Shown here one piece after another: positions 29,569 through 38,176 of a stretch of 64,000 nt of DNA. Position 1 is the first letter of the stretch. Each line of letters begins with the position of its first letter. The notes under the pieces were generated by a model. That model was not told the DNA's origin and searched no databases. It saw nothing but the letters and a program-made list of their open reading frames with translations. Source of the DNA: Flavobacterium cutihirudinis (lineage in GTDB: Bacteria; Bacteroidota; Bacteroidia; Flavobacteriales; Flavobacteriaceae); the NCBI RefSeq assembly GCF_003385895.1, contig NZ_QRDQ01000007.1, positions 1,116,001-1,180,000 of the forward strand, given 5' to 3'. Both the position numbers and the translations under genes were made by a program.

Positions 29569-31311
29569 TTATTCTTTAGAAAGCATTAATTCCTTGATAT
29601 ATTTAACCGGAGCACTTCCAAAACTTAAGAATTTCTCATGAAACTTTTTCAGGTTAAATTTATCTCCTTCTTGTTTCTTCAATTCTTCTCTTAAATTATA
29701 AATTTCAGTATATCCTGTAAAGTAAGAGCATAATTGTACTTGAGATAGCGTTACACGTTTCCATTTACCATCAGCTTCGGCTTGCTGCTGAAAAGCCTCT
29801 TTTGTTAATAGATCTATAGCGGCTTTCTGAGTCATGTTTTTAGTATGAACACTGATGTCTAAAATGGTATTGCAAGTAGTTCTTAAATTCCATTTGTAAT
29901 ACATCAACCACATTTCGTCTGAATTTTTATAACCGCTTTCCAACATCATTTTTTCAGCATAAACTGCCCACCCTTCTACCATAGCGCCATTTCCTAAGAT
30001 CGCTTTAATGATACTTGGCGATTGGTTGCTGTAAACCAATTGCGTGTAATGTCCTGGAATTGCTTCGTGGATATTTAAAATCTGAAGAATATAGTCGTTG
30101 TATTCGCGTAAATAACTTTCTGAATTTTCAGCCGTCCAGCCAGACATGCTTCCTACATTGTAGTATGTGTTGCCGTTTTTATCATAAGGTCCAGGAGCTG
30201 AAATTGATGCTCCAGCTACACCCGCCATATAAGCTGGTTCTTTACGTACAACAAGCGGTTTTGATGGATCTATATATAATAAATCTTTAGCTTTTACATA
30301 AGCTGTTAATTCCGGGATTTGCTTTTCAATTTCAGATTGAAATTTTTCAGGAGTAGTATGTTGTAAAGAGATTTTATCAATAACTTGTTTAATTAACTCA
30401 AGTTTATCAGTTGGTTTTGGCTCATTTCCTTTGTATTTCGTCCAAAGTTTATCTGCAAGAACAAACATTTTCTCGTGCAAATCTTTTTTATGATCCATTG
30501 CAATTTTATAAATTTCATCAACAGTATAGCTTGATTGAATATCAAAATTGAATTTTTTAGCATATAATGCTGAACCAAGTCTAAAAGATCGAGGTGTTTT
30601 ATTTGGAGTTGTTTTCAACCAATCTGCATAATCAGTAATCGCTTTTTTAGCAATTTTAGCTTTTTCTGTTATTTCTTTTTTCTCAACAGTAGTTAGTTTG
30701 CTTTTTTCTAAAGCTGCATTAAGATCAACATCAAAAACAGTAGAACCGCCTAAGTTTTGTGCGATTGCAAGTTCTGTATGTTCTATCGTAGGATTTTTTA
30801 TGTTGGCTTTGGCAGCTTCGTAGTAAGCAGGAACATTGTCCATTTTTGCGCTGAAAGCACGAAGACGATTTTCTAATGAATCGTAATTGCCATTCAATAT
30901 TTCAGAAAAAGCGCCACAAACATTATAATCTGAAGGATTCCATTCAGATGATTTAAGTTCTTTAATGCTAAAAATGGTACTTTCAAGCTGACTTTTTATC
31001 ATCTGAAAATCAGTCTTATTATTGTCAGACAGATCTTCAAGTTTAAACTGTTTTAATGAATCTAATTGCGCATTCGCAAAATCAAGTTGTTTTTTTTCTT
31101 CTGTAGCATTTGGAACAATCAAAACATTGTCAAATTTATGATATCCTACTCCGGAAGCCCAACCAGGATTAATTTCCCATAAAGCAGTTACAAAGCCATC
31201 TTTGTATTTATCAAATTTTTCGTCTAAAGCTTTATCTGAGTTAGACTTAGTGCTTTTATTACAGGAAAAAAGCAATGAAATAGCAAAAATTGAAACAAAT
31301 AGTTTTTTCAT
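29569..31311 (-). CDS. DUF885 family lipoprotein (putative zinc hydrolase)
   Basis: The 580-residue protein is a lipoprotein (lipobox SLLFSC, C17). It carries the DUF885 fold: a large helical domain with HEAIPGHYTQ (an HExxxxH-type metal site) in the second half. The conserved GNGAMVEGWAVYAEKMM block follows and is also typical of DUF885. These proteins are thought to be metallopeptidase-like, but the substrate is unknown. It is a single gene with its own terminator, located in the periplasm or outer membrane. Confidence 0.88.
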   Translation of the reverse strand: MKKLFVSIFAISLLFSCNKSTKSNSDKALDEKFDKYKDGFVTALWEINPGWASGVGYHKFDNVLIVPNATEEKKQLDFANAQLDSLKQFKLEDLSDNNKTDFQMIKSQLESTIFSIKELKSSEWNPSDYNVCGAFSEILNGNYDSLENRLRAFSAKMDNVPAYYEAAKANIKNPTIEHTELAIAQNLGGSTVFDVDLNAALEKSKLTTVEKKEITEKAKIAKKAITDYADWLKTTPNKTPRSFRLGSALYAKKFNFDIQSSYTVDEIYKIAMDHKKDLHEKMFVLADKLWTKYKGNEPKPTDKLELIKQVIDKISLQHTTPEKFQSEIEKQIPELTAYVKAKDLLYIDPSKPLVVRKEPAYMAGVAGASISAPGPYDKNGNTYYNVGSMSGWTAENSESYLREYNDYILQILNIHEAIPGHYTQLVYSNQSPSIIKAILGNGAMVEGWAVYAEKMMLESGYKNSDEMWLMYYKWNLRTTCNTILDISVHTKNMTQKAAIDLLTKEAFQQQAEADGKWKRVTLSQVQLCSYFTGYTEIYNLREELKKQEGDKFNLKKFHEKFLSFGSAPVKYIKELMLSKE

Positions 31312-31379
31312 AAGTAATTTTTTTTATGGTTTAAAGATAAAAAAAATGTTCATTATGCAAACCAATGTGATTTTTGTAA

Positions 31380-33356
31380 TCAATATTTCAATAATTCTAA
31401 TAAAATATCTTCAAAACGATTTTTAGCCAAAAATTGATCTTCCAGTGCTTTGGTAAATGGAATTGGCGTGTCTAAACTCGCGACTCTTTTTACCGGAGCA
31501 TCCAGATATTCAAAACAGTTTTCCATTATTAAAGCCGAAATATCGCTGGCAATTCCGCCAAACATGGTGTCTTCCTGATAAATAATCGCTTTTCCTGTTT
31601 TTTTAACCGAAGCAAAAATAGTTTCGGTGTCCAGCGGTTGTAAAGTTCTTAAATCAATTAAGTCGGCATCAATTTCAGGATTATTACCTAAAGTATCTAA
31701 AGCCCAATGAACAGCAGCTCCAAAAGTGATAATGGTTACTGCATTTCCTTCTTTTATCAAAGCCGCTTTTCCAAAAGGAATGGTATAATAATCTGTTGGA
31801 ACATCCTGATAAATACTTCTGTACAATTGTTTGTGTTCAAAGAATAAAACTGGATTCGGGTCATTTATGGCCGTATTTAATAAACCTTTTGCGTCATAAG
31901 GGAAAGCTGGATAAACCACTTTTAAACCGGGTGTTTTGGTGAACCAGGCTTCATTTGTTTGTGAGTGAAATGGCCCAGCCTGAGTGCCACCACCACAAGG
32001 CATACGAACTACGACATCGGCTTTTTCGCTCCAGCGATAATGTGATTTTGCTAATAAATTTACTATTGGGTTAAAACCGGTTGAAACAAAATCAGCAAAC
32101 TGCATTTCTACAATTGCTTTGTATCCGTTTATAGATAATCCCATTCCTGCTGAGACAACAGCACTTTCACAAATTGGCGTATTACGAACTCTTTCCTTTC
32201 CAAAGGCATCAACAAAACCATCGGTGATTTTAAATGCGCCGCCATATTCAGCAATATCCTGCCCCATGATGACTAAGTTTTTGTTGCGCCACATCGATTG
32301 TTCTAAACTATTTCGAATAGCATCTATAAAGCGAATATTTTTTACTTCTTCACCATGTGTATATTCTTCATATTCAAAATCTTTATAAACATCATCTAAT
32401 TCTCCGCTGTAAGTTGGAACAATTTCAGGTTCAGCATTTGCGATTGCTAAATTTTCATCAATTTCCTGCTTTATTTCATTATGAAGTTGTTCGTCGTATT
32501 CAGGAGTTAAAACTCCAATTTCAGTTAAATAGTTTTTGTAATTTGCAACAGGATCTTTAGCAGCCCATTCGTCCATTAATTCCTGAGGTACGTATTTAGT
32601 TCCACTCGCCTCTTCATGGCCTCGCATTCTAAAGGTTTTAAACTCTAATAAAACAGGACGAGGGTTTTCTTTCATTTCTTCTTTAAGAGAAGATAATTTG
32701 GTATAGATTTCAACAATGTTATTTCCGTCTAAAATGTAGCTTTCAATACCGTATCCAATTCCTTTATCGGCAAGATTTTCGCAGGCATATTGCTCGTTTG
32801 TAGGTGTAGAAAGTCCGTAGCCATTGTTTTCTATAATAAACATAACCGGTAATTTCCAAACTGCAGCAATATTGAGCGCTTCATGAAAATCACCTTCGCT
32901 TGTTGCACCTTCTCCGGTAAAAACAGCAGTAACTTTTTTATTATTCTGAAGTTTATCGGCTAATGCGATTCCGTCTGCGATACCCAATTGTGGTCCGAGA
33001 TGCGAAATCATTCCGATTATTTTGTATTCCTGAGTTCCGAAGTGAAAACTACGATCTCTACCTTTGGTAAAACCATTTGCTTTTCCTTGCCATTGAGAGA
33101 ATAAGCGGTATAAGGGAATGTTTCTTGTTGTAAAGACACCCAGATTCCGGTGCATTGGCAGTACATATTCGGTTTCGTCCAAAACTGCAGTTACTCCTAC
33201 TGCGATTGCTTCCTGACCTATTCCTGAAAACCACTTTGATACTTTTCCCTGACGAATCAAAATCAGCATTTTTTCTTCGATCAAACGGGGTTTTAGAATT
33301 TTTTTGTATAAATCCAGTAATTGTGAATCTGTAAGATTTTGTCTGTGAAAGATCAT
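31380..33356 (-). CDS. 2-oxo acid dehydrogenase E1, alpha and beta subunits fused
   Basis: The 658-residue protein joins two normally separate chains. Residues 1 to about 320 are the E1 alpha part, with thiamine diphosphate motif GEGATSEGDFHEALN (about 148-162) and GLSTPTNEQ. Residues about 335-658 are the E1 beta part (GQDIAEYGGAFKITDGF, EMQFADFV, FFEHKQLYRSIY). It decarboxylates 2-oxo acids and transfers the acyl group to lipoyl-E2. Sequence flavour points to the branched-chain complex (BCKDH) rather than pyruvate, consistent with Bacteroidota fused E1 proteins. No E2 or E3 gene is adjacent. Confidence 0.9.
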   Translation of the reverse strand: MIFHRQNLTDSQLLDLYKKILKPRLIEEKMLILIRQGKVSKWFSGIGQEAIAVGVTAVLDETEYVLPMHRNLGVFTTRNIPLYRLFSQWQGKANGFTKGRDRSFHFGTQEYKIIGMISHLGPQLGIADGIALADKLQNNKKVTAVFTGEGATSEGDFHEALNIAAVWKLPVMFIIENNGYGLSTPTNEQYACENLADKGIGYGIESYILDGNNIVEIYTKLSSLKEEMKENPRPVLLEFKTFRMRGHEEASGTKYVPQELMDEWAAKDPVANYKNYLTEIGVLTPEYDEQLHNEIKQEIDENLAIANAEPEIVPTYSGELDDVYKDFEYEEYTHGEEVKNIRFIDAIRNSLEQSMWRNKNLVIMGQDIAEYGGAFKITDGFVDAFGKERVRNTPICESAVVSAGMGLSINGYKAIVEMQFADFVSTGFNPIVNLLAKSHYRWSEKADVVVRMPCGGGTQAGPFHSQTNEAWFTKTPGLKVVYPAFPYDAKGLLNTAINDPNPVLFFEHKQLYRSIYQDVPTDYYTIPFGKAALIKEGNAVTIITFGAAVHWALDTLGNNPEIDADLIDLRTLQPLDTETIFASVKKTGKAIIYQEDTMFGGIASDISALIMENCFEYLDAPVKRVASLDTPIPFTKALEDQFLAKNRFEDILLELLKY

Positions 33357-33378
33357 TATGGTTTATGTTTTGGTTTTT

Positions 33379-33386
33379 CAAATATA
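33379..33386 (-). promoter_or_regulatory. -7 element of the E1 gene
   Basis: On the minus strand TATATTTG matches TAnnTTTG and ends 23 nt before the start codon. No clear -33 is found. Confidence 0.45.
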
Positions 33387-33469
33387 AAGAAATACAACAA
33401 TTTTATTCGTTTTTGTTATAAAAATTTTATTTTATAATAACTTTTAAAATTCAATTCTAAAATATTCTC

Positions 33470-33477
33470 TACCTTTG
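33470..33477 (+). promoter_or_regulatory. -7 element of the 2OG-Fe(II) oxygenase gene, followed by a 5'-UTR hairpin
   Basis: TACCTTTG matches TAnnTTTG, 51 nt before the ATG. In the predicted 5'-UTR a short hairpin AAAGG/CCTTT encloses TTCTGCGGGG (33484-33503), a GC-rich spot in AT-rich DNA. Confidence 0.5.
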
Positions 33478-33528
33478 TTATTGAAAGGTTCTGCGGGGCC
33501 TTTTATCTTAAAATAAAAAATGTAAAGT

Positions 33529-34479
33529 ATGCAAAACATTCCTAGTGTAGACTTACGTGATTTCCTTTCGGACGACCCGAAACGTAAACAAAAATTTGTA
33601 AATGAAATCGGCAGTGCATTTGAAAACATTGGCTTCGTAGCCCTAAAAGGTCATTTTCTTGACGACCAGTTAGTAGACGAGCTTTATGGCGAAATTAGAA
33701 AATTTTTCGCTTTGCCAATAGAAACTAAGCATAATTATGAAATTCCTGGTATTGGCGGACAAAGAGGTTATGTGTCTTTTGGAAAAGAACATGCTAAAGG
33801 CCGTAAAGAAGGAGATTTGAAAGAGTTTTGGCATTTTGGCCAATATGTTGATGCAGATTCAAAATACGCATCAGAATATCCGGAAAACGTTGAAGTAAAA
33901 GAGTTGCCACGTTTTAATGTAGTTGGTAAAGATGCTTATCAAATGCTTGAAAAAACGGGTGTTTATGTACTTAGAGCTTTAGCACTTCATTTAGGATTAG
34001 ATGAATTTTATTTTGATCAGTATGCAAAAGAAGGAAACTCAATTTTAAGACCAATTCATTATCCTCCAATTACTTCAGAGCCTGAAAATGCAATTCGTGC
34101 TGCGGCCCATGGAGATATAAACCTTATTACTCTTTTGATGGGAGCTCAAGGTAAAGGATTGCAGGTTCAAAATCATGATGGTGAATGGATTGACGCTATT
34201 GCAGCAGATGATGAACTTGTTATAAATGTTGGAGATATGTTGTCAAGACATACCAATAATAAATTGAAATCGACAATTCATCAGGTTGTGAATCCACCAA
34301 GAGAATTATGGGGAACTTCACGTTATTCTATTCCATTTTTTATGCATCCAGTAAGCGATATGCGTTTGGATTGTTTAGAAAATTGTATCGATGCTGAAAA
34401 TCCAAAGAAATTTGAAGATATCACAGCAGGTGATTATTTATATGAACGTTTAGTAGATTTGGGGTTAATTAAAAAATAA
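33529..34479 (+). CDS. Isopenicillin N synthase-like 2OG-Fe(II) oxygenase
   Basis: The 316-residue protein has the DIOX N-terminal domain and the 2OG-Fe(II) oxygenase core. Iron ligands are H194 and D196 (AAHGDINLITLL) and H251 (STIHQVV). R265 and S267 of RYS bind 2-oxoglutarate. It probably hydroxylates or oxidises a small molecule, but the substrate is unknown. Similarity to the IPNS family does not imply antibiotic synthesis. It is divergent from the E1 gene and is a single gene. Confidence 0.9.
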   Translation: MQNIPSVDLRDFLSDDPKRKQKFVNEIGSAFENIGFVALKGHFLDDQLVDELYGEIRKFFALPIETKHNYEIPGIGGQRGYVSFGKEHAKGRKEGDLKEFWHFGQYVDADSKYASEYPENVEVKELPRFNVVGKDAYQMLEKTGVYVLRALALHLGLDEFYFDQYAKEGNSILRPIHYPPITSEPENAIRAAAHGDINLITLLMGAQGKGLQVQNHDGEWIDAIAADDELVINVGDMLSRHTNNKLKSTIHQVVNPPRELWGTSRYSIPFFMHPVSDMRLDCLENCIDAENPKKFEDITAGDYLYERLVDLGLIKK

Positions 34480-34504
34480 AAACTCAAATAAATTTCAAAA
34501 ATAA

Positions 34505-34543
34505 AAATTCCAAATTCCAAGCTTTATTGGAGTTTGGAATTTA
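34505..34543 (+). repeat. ATTCCAAATTCCAA-type inverted repeat, terminator-like
   Basis: AAATTCCAAATTCCAA-type arm faces TTGGAGTTTGGAATTT in inverted orientation and is followed by T-rich DNA. The same unit appears at 2303-2345. It separates the oxygenase gene from the next run of genes. Confidence 0.6.
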
Positions 34544-34593
34544 ATTTTTAAATACTTTTATAGTTGGAATTTGTTTTTTAGAATAAAAAATTT

Positions 34594-34926
34594 ATGGACT
34601 TTAAAGATCAATTAAAAAACTTATTTCCGGATCATATCGAATCAAATGAACCGGAAGAAATTCAGGAGCAGGATCATGTTCTTTACATTCAGAAAGAACC
34701 AATGATTTGCAAATTTGAAAAAAGAAAAGGAAAACCAACCACTATTATCGAAGGTTACGAAGGATCTGATGAAGATTTTAAAGTTTTAGCCAAAGAAATC
34801 AAAACTAAATTGAGTGTGGGCGGTACTTTTAAAGATGCGTCAATTATCATTCAGGGCGATTATCGTGATAAAATAATGGCCATTCTAAAAGAAAAAGGAT
34901 TTAAAACGAAACGTGTAGGCGGTTAA
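34594..34926 (+). CDS. SUI1/eIF1-like translation factor (YciH-type)
   Basis: The 110-residue protein has the SUI1 domain in its C-terminal two thirds: KRKGKPTTIIEGYEG, then LAKEIKTKLSVGGTFKDASIIIQGDYRDKI. Proteins of this family help start-codon selection in archaea and eukaryotes, and the bacterial YciH homologue binds the small ribosomal subunit. It is a small cytoplasmic protein. It may be cotranscribed with the genes that follow, although a heptad repeat lies in between. Confidence 0.88.
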   Translation: MDFKDQLKNLFPDHIESNEPEEIQEQDHVLYIQKEPMICKFEKRKGKPTTIIEGYEGSDEDFKVLAKEIKTKLSVGGTFKDASIIIQGDYRDKIMAILKEKGFKTKRVGG

Positions 34927-34935
34927 AAAAAAGTT

Positions 34936-34964
34936 TAAAGTTTAACGTTTCAGGTTTCAAGTTA
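34936..34964. repeat. GTTTCAGG heptad repeat, single arm
   Basis: The unit CGTTTCAGGTTTCAAGTTA lies here without an inverted partner. It is the shortest copy of the family seen in this window. Confidence 0.65.
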
Positions 34965-35022
34965 TGAGAATCTGAAAAAAACTCAGAATCTTAGCCGCTC
35001 ATTACCTTAGCATCTTAAAAAT

Positions 35023-35892
35023 ATGATACAAAATTCAGAATTAATACTAAATCCGGATGGAAGTGTTTACCACTTAAACCTTCTTCCTGAGCATATAGCA
35101 AATGATATAATTTTTGTTGGAGATCAAAATCGAGTTGAAAAAATCACTCAGTTTTTTGATTCAATCGAATTTTCTACTCAAAAAAGAGAATTCAAAACCC
35201 AAACGGGAATTTATAAAGGCAAGAGGATTTCAGTAATGTCAACCGGAATTGGGCCTGATAATATTGATATTGTCGTAAATGAATTGGATGCCTTGGTTAA
35301 TATCGACTTAAAAACGCGTCAGCCAAAAGAAGTTTTGACTTCTTTGAATATTATCAGAATTGGAACTTCGGGTTCTTTGCAGGCAGATATTCCTGTAGAT
35401 AGTTTTGTAATGTCGAAGTTCGGACTTGGATTGGATAATATGCTTCGCTCCTATTTAATAGATGAAGTTTCGAATGTAGCAATCGAAGACGCTTTTATAG
35501 CACACACCAATTGGGATATCCGAAAAGGAAAACCTTATGCAATTGCATGTTCAGAAAAATTAGAAAAGATTATTGAGTCGGATAAAATTTTTAAAGGAAT
35601 TACAGCAACAGCCGGAGGATTTTATGGACCGCAAGGAAGAGTTTTACGTCTCAATATTCAAGATGAAGAATTGAACAATAAAATGGACAATTTTGATTTT
35701 GATGGTAATAGAATTACCAATTTAGAAATGGAAACTGCTGCAATTTATGGTCTTTCTTCGCTTTTAGGTCATAATGCATTATCTTTAAATGCTATTATAG
35801 CCAATCGAGCTTCGGGAACTTTCAGTGAAGATCCTTACAAAGCGGTTGATGAATTAATTGCTTACACATTGAATAAGCTGGCAAATAGTTAA
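35023..35892 (+). CDS. Nucleoside phosphorylase (uridine phosphorylase-like)
   Basis: The 289-residue protein has the phosphorylase/PNP-UDP fold: GDQNRVEKI (phosphate site), MSTGIGPDNIDIVVNEL, IRIGTSGSLQ and the base-binding acidic motif LEMETAAIYGLSS. It splits nucleosides with phosphate for salvage. Sequence flavour is nearest to uridine phosphorylase. The cell location is cytoplasmic. It begins a colinear set with the DinB and VOC genes 35 and 4 bases apart. Confidence 0.88.
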   Translation: MIQNSELILNPDGSVYHLNLLPEHIANDIIFVGDQNRVEKITQFFDSIEFSTQKREFKTQTGIYKGKRISVMSTGIGPDNIDIVVNELDALVNIDLKTRQPKEVLTSLNIIRIGTSGSLQADIPVDSFVMSKFGLGLDNMLRSYLIDEVSNVAIEDAFIAHTNWDIRKGKPYAIACSEKLEKIIESDKIFKGITATAGGFYGPQGRVLRLNIQDEELNNKMDNFDFDGNRITNLEMETAAIYGLSSLLGHNALSLNAIIANRASGTFSEDPYKAVDELIAYTLNKLANS

Positions 35893-35927
35893 TTAGATAA
35901 TTTGTTAATCAGGAAATTAGATAATTT

Positions 35928-36368
35928 ATGCATGATGCAATTCTTAAGTTTGAGAAAATATTGAATGAGAATGTTTCTTATTTTCCAGTATTGAATAATG
36001 AGATTTTAGAAGCAAAAGTTCCTGGAAAGTGGTCTAAAAAAGAAATTCTGGGGCATTTAGTAGATTCTGCACTTCATAATTTGGTTCGATTTACAGAAAT
36101 TAATTATGCTGAAAAACCATATCAACACAGACCATACAATCAAATAGATTTGGTAAATTTGAATGATTATCAATCAATGGATATTAATGAATTAATACAA
36201 TTATGGTTTGTGCTAAACAAGCAAATTGTACGAATTATGAAATCTGTTGATGATGAAGTTTTAGATTATAAAATTGTTTTAAGTGATAAAACAGTAATTG
36301 ATTTAAAATTTCTTATGACCGATTATGTTGAGCATTTAGAACATCATGTCAATCAAATAAAATCTTAA
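35928..36368 (+). CDS. DinB-family protein
   Basis: The 146-residue protein is a four-helix-bundle DinB/DfsB-type protein. KWSKKEILGHLVDSALHNLVRF holds the first metal-ligand His, and the C-terminal VEHLEHHVNQI holds the second and third. Such proteins are often metal-dependent thiol transferases or detoxification enzymes in Gram-positives and Bacteroidota, but the substrate is unknown. It is separated from the VOC gene by 4 bases. Confidence 0.87.
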   Translation: MHDAILKFEKILNENVSYFPVLNNEILEAKVPGKWSKKEILGHLVDSALHNLVRFTEINYAEKPYQHRPYNQIDLVNLNDYQSMDINELIQLWFVLNKQIVRIMKSVDDEVLDYKIVLSDKTVIDLKFLMTDYVEHLEHHVNQIKS

Positions 36369-36372
36369 GATT

Positions 36373-36765
36373 ATGTTTTTACGAGTTGCACGTCACACCA
36401 ATAATTTGCAGGAAATTGAAAATTTTTATGTTGATGTTTTAGGATTTGAGAGATTAGGCGGTTTTGAGAATCACAATAATTATGATGGTGTTTTTATTGG
36501 AAAATCAGGTTTAGACTGGCATTTCGAATTTACACAATCTGACGTACAAACAAAACATTCCTTTGATGAGGATGATATAACTGTCCTTTATCCAAAAACA
36601 GTTGAAAATTATAATGAATTGATTAAAAAGGTAATACATTACGGTATTTCGATAATTGAATCAACTAATCCGTTTTGGAATGAAAACGGAAAAATGATTC
36701 AGGATCCAGATGGATATCGTATTGTTATATCACCATTAAAAGCTGTAATAAGCGAAATAGAATAA
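36373..36765 (+). CDS. VOC/glyoxalase superfamily protein
   Basis: The 130-residue protein has the VOC beta-alpha-beta-beta-beta pattern: HTNNLQEIENFYVDVLGFERLGGF in the first half and PFWNENGKMIQDPDGYRIVISP in the second. Its aromatic residues resemble the YycE-like group. A single VOC domain implies that it acts as a dimer. It may be a dioxygenase, glyoxalase-like enzyme or antibiotic-binding protein. Its stop overlaps the next start by one base (TAATG). Confidence 0.85.
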   Translation: MFLRVARHTNNLQEIENFYVDVLGFERLGGFENHNNYDGVFIGKSGLDWHFEFTQSDVQTKHSFDEDDITVLYPKTVENYNELIKKVIHYGISIIESTNPFWNENGKMIQDPDGYRIVISPLKAVISEIE

Positions 36766-37238
36766 TGCAGGAAACACACACAAAAATATTATTTAAATAC
36801 TACAGCGACTTATTAGAAGAAAATGTTGTAGAAACCATGTGGGCAGAAATAGTTGACTTAGAGAAAGGTCTCTTTAAACTGGATAATATTCCTTTTTTTG
36901 GCCCTTTGATTGCTACAGATGATTTGTTTTATGCCGAATATGATGAAAATGAGAAACGCTTGGTTTACAGAGAAACTATTGAAAGTTTCGGAAATTCGAT
37001 TATTCAGGTTGTAATCTTAGAAAAGGGATTCGATAAAGAAATTATCAGAGAAAAATTAAGCGCTATAAACTGTTTATCAGAAGGGTTAAATGAAACCTTA
37101 TTTGCCGTTGAAGTAATGAGAGATGTTGATTATTCACTGGTTAAGAACATTTTGAGCGAATATGAATCGCAGGATATTATCGACTTTGCCGAACCATGTC
37201 TTTCAGACAAACATCGCGCGGATCTATTAAAAAATTAA
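36765..37238 (+). CDS. DUF4265 family protein
   Basis: The 157-residue cytoplasmic protein has the DUF4265 pattern: VETMWAEIVDLEKGLFKLDNIPFFGPLIATDDLFYAEYDE near the N-terminus, then an alpha/beta second half. It has no known activity. It overlaps the VOC gene stop codon by one base, so it is translationally coupled and part of the same operon. Neighbour genes suggest an accessory role in small-molecule metabolism or detoxification, which is inference. Confidence 0.82.
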   Translation: MQETHTKILFKYYSDLLEENVVETMWAEIVDLEKGLFKLDNIPFFGPLIATDDLFYAEYDENEKRLVYRETIESFGNSIIQVVILEKGFDKEIIREKLSAINCLSEGLNETLFAVEVMRDVDYSLVKNILSEYESQDIIDFAEPCLSDKHRADLLKN

Positions 37239-37306
37239 AAAAACAGACAGACAATCAGACAAATATAATACGCATACCCAACTTAAACTTAACTTAAACT
37301 TATTCT

Positions 37307-38158
37307 ATGAAAACCGTAAAAATTGTTGGTGTTCCCGAACACTTCAATTTGCCATGGCATCTATGCATTGAAAATGGCGAATTCGAAGCAGAAAATATTG
37401 ATTTGCAATGGAAAAATATTCCTGAAGGTACCGGGAAAATGTGTCAGATGCTCCGTGATGGCGAAGCAGATATGGCGGTGATCCTTACAGAAGGAATCGT
37501 AAAAGATATTGTGGCTGGAAATCCTAGTAAAATTGTTCAGATTTATGTGCAGTCGCCTTTAATCTGGGGAATCCACGTTGCTGAAAAATCAGATTTTCAT
37601 ACAATTAAAGATTTAAAAAATAAAAAAGTAGCGATTTCAAGAGTTGGATCCGGTTCACAATTAATGGCTTATGTAAATGCCAGCGAGCAAGGTTGGGAAA
37701 CAGAAGATTTACAGTTTGAAATCATAAACACAATTGATGGTGCGGTTGATGCATTGACAAATGGTACTGCAGATTATTTTATGTGGGAGCGTTTCATGAC
37801 CAAACCACTTGTAGATAAAGGTGTTTTTAGACGTGTTGGAGATTGCCCTACTCCATGGCCTTCATTTGTGATCACAGTTAGGGATGAGTTTCTAAAAAAG
37901 AACCCAAAAACCGTTGAAAAAGTTCTTGAAATCATAAATAAAACAACCAATAATTTTACACAAATTCCAGAAATCGATAAAACTCTGGCTGATTTGTTCG
38001 ATCAAAAAGTAGAAGACATTCAGGAATGGTTAAAATTAACGCAATGGTCTCAGAAAAATCTTAATGAAAAGGCATTTATCAAAATTCAAAATCAACTTTT
38101 TGATCTGGGAATTATTGATAAAAAAAGTACTTTTGTTGAAACAGTAAAAGCGCTTTAA
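37307..38158 (+). CDS. Substrate-binding-like protein without a signal peptide (NMT1/THI5-like)
   Basis: The 283-residue protein has the type II periplasmic binding fold. VGVPEHFNLPWHLCIENGEFEAENID opens the first lobe. GTGKMCQMLRDGEADMAVILTEGIVK and NGTADYFMWERFMTKPLVD complete the ligand site. It resembles the NMT1/SsuA group that binds thiamine precursors or sulfonates. There is no signal peptide and no lipobox, and no ABC transporter gene is adjacent. It may therefore act in the cytoplasm, for example as an enzyme of the THI5 type or as a sensor. The gene is followed by the transglutaminase-like gene. Confidence 0.83.
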   Translation: MKTVKIVGVPEHFNLPWHLCIENGEFEAENIDLQWKNIPEGTGKMCQMLRDGEADMAVILTEGIVKDIVAGNPSKIVQIYVQSPLIWGIHVAEKSDFHTIKDLKNKKVAISRVGSGSQLMAYVNASEQGWETEDLQFEIINTIDGAVDALTNGTADYFMWERFMTKPLVDKGVFRRVGDCPTPWPSFVITVRDEFLKKNPKTVEKVLEIINKTTNNFTQIPEIDKTLADLFDQKVEDIQEWLKLTQWSQKNLNEKAFIKIQNQLFDLGIIDKKSTFVETVKAL

Positions 38159-38176
38159 AAACTGCTTTTGATTCTT

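Noticed and set aside
33529..34479. IPNS-like protein considered as an antibiotic synthesis gene
   Set aside because: No peptide synthetase or tailoring gene is near it; this is a broad oxygenase family.
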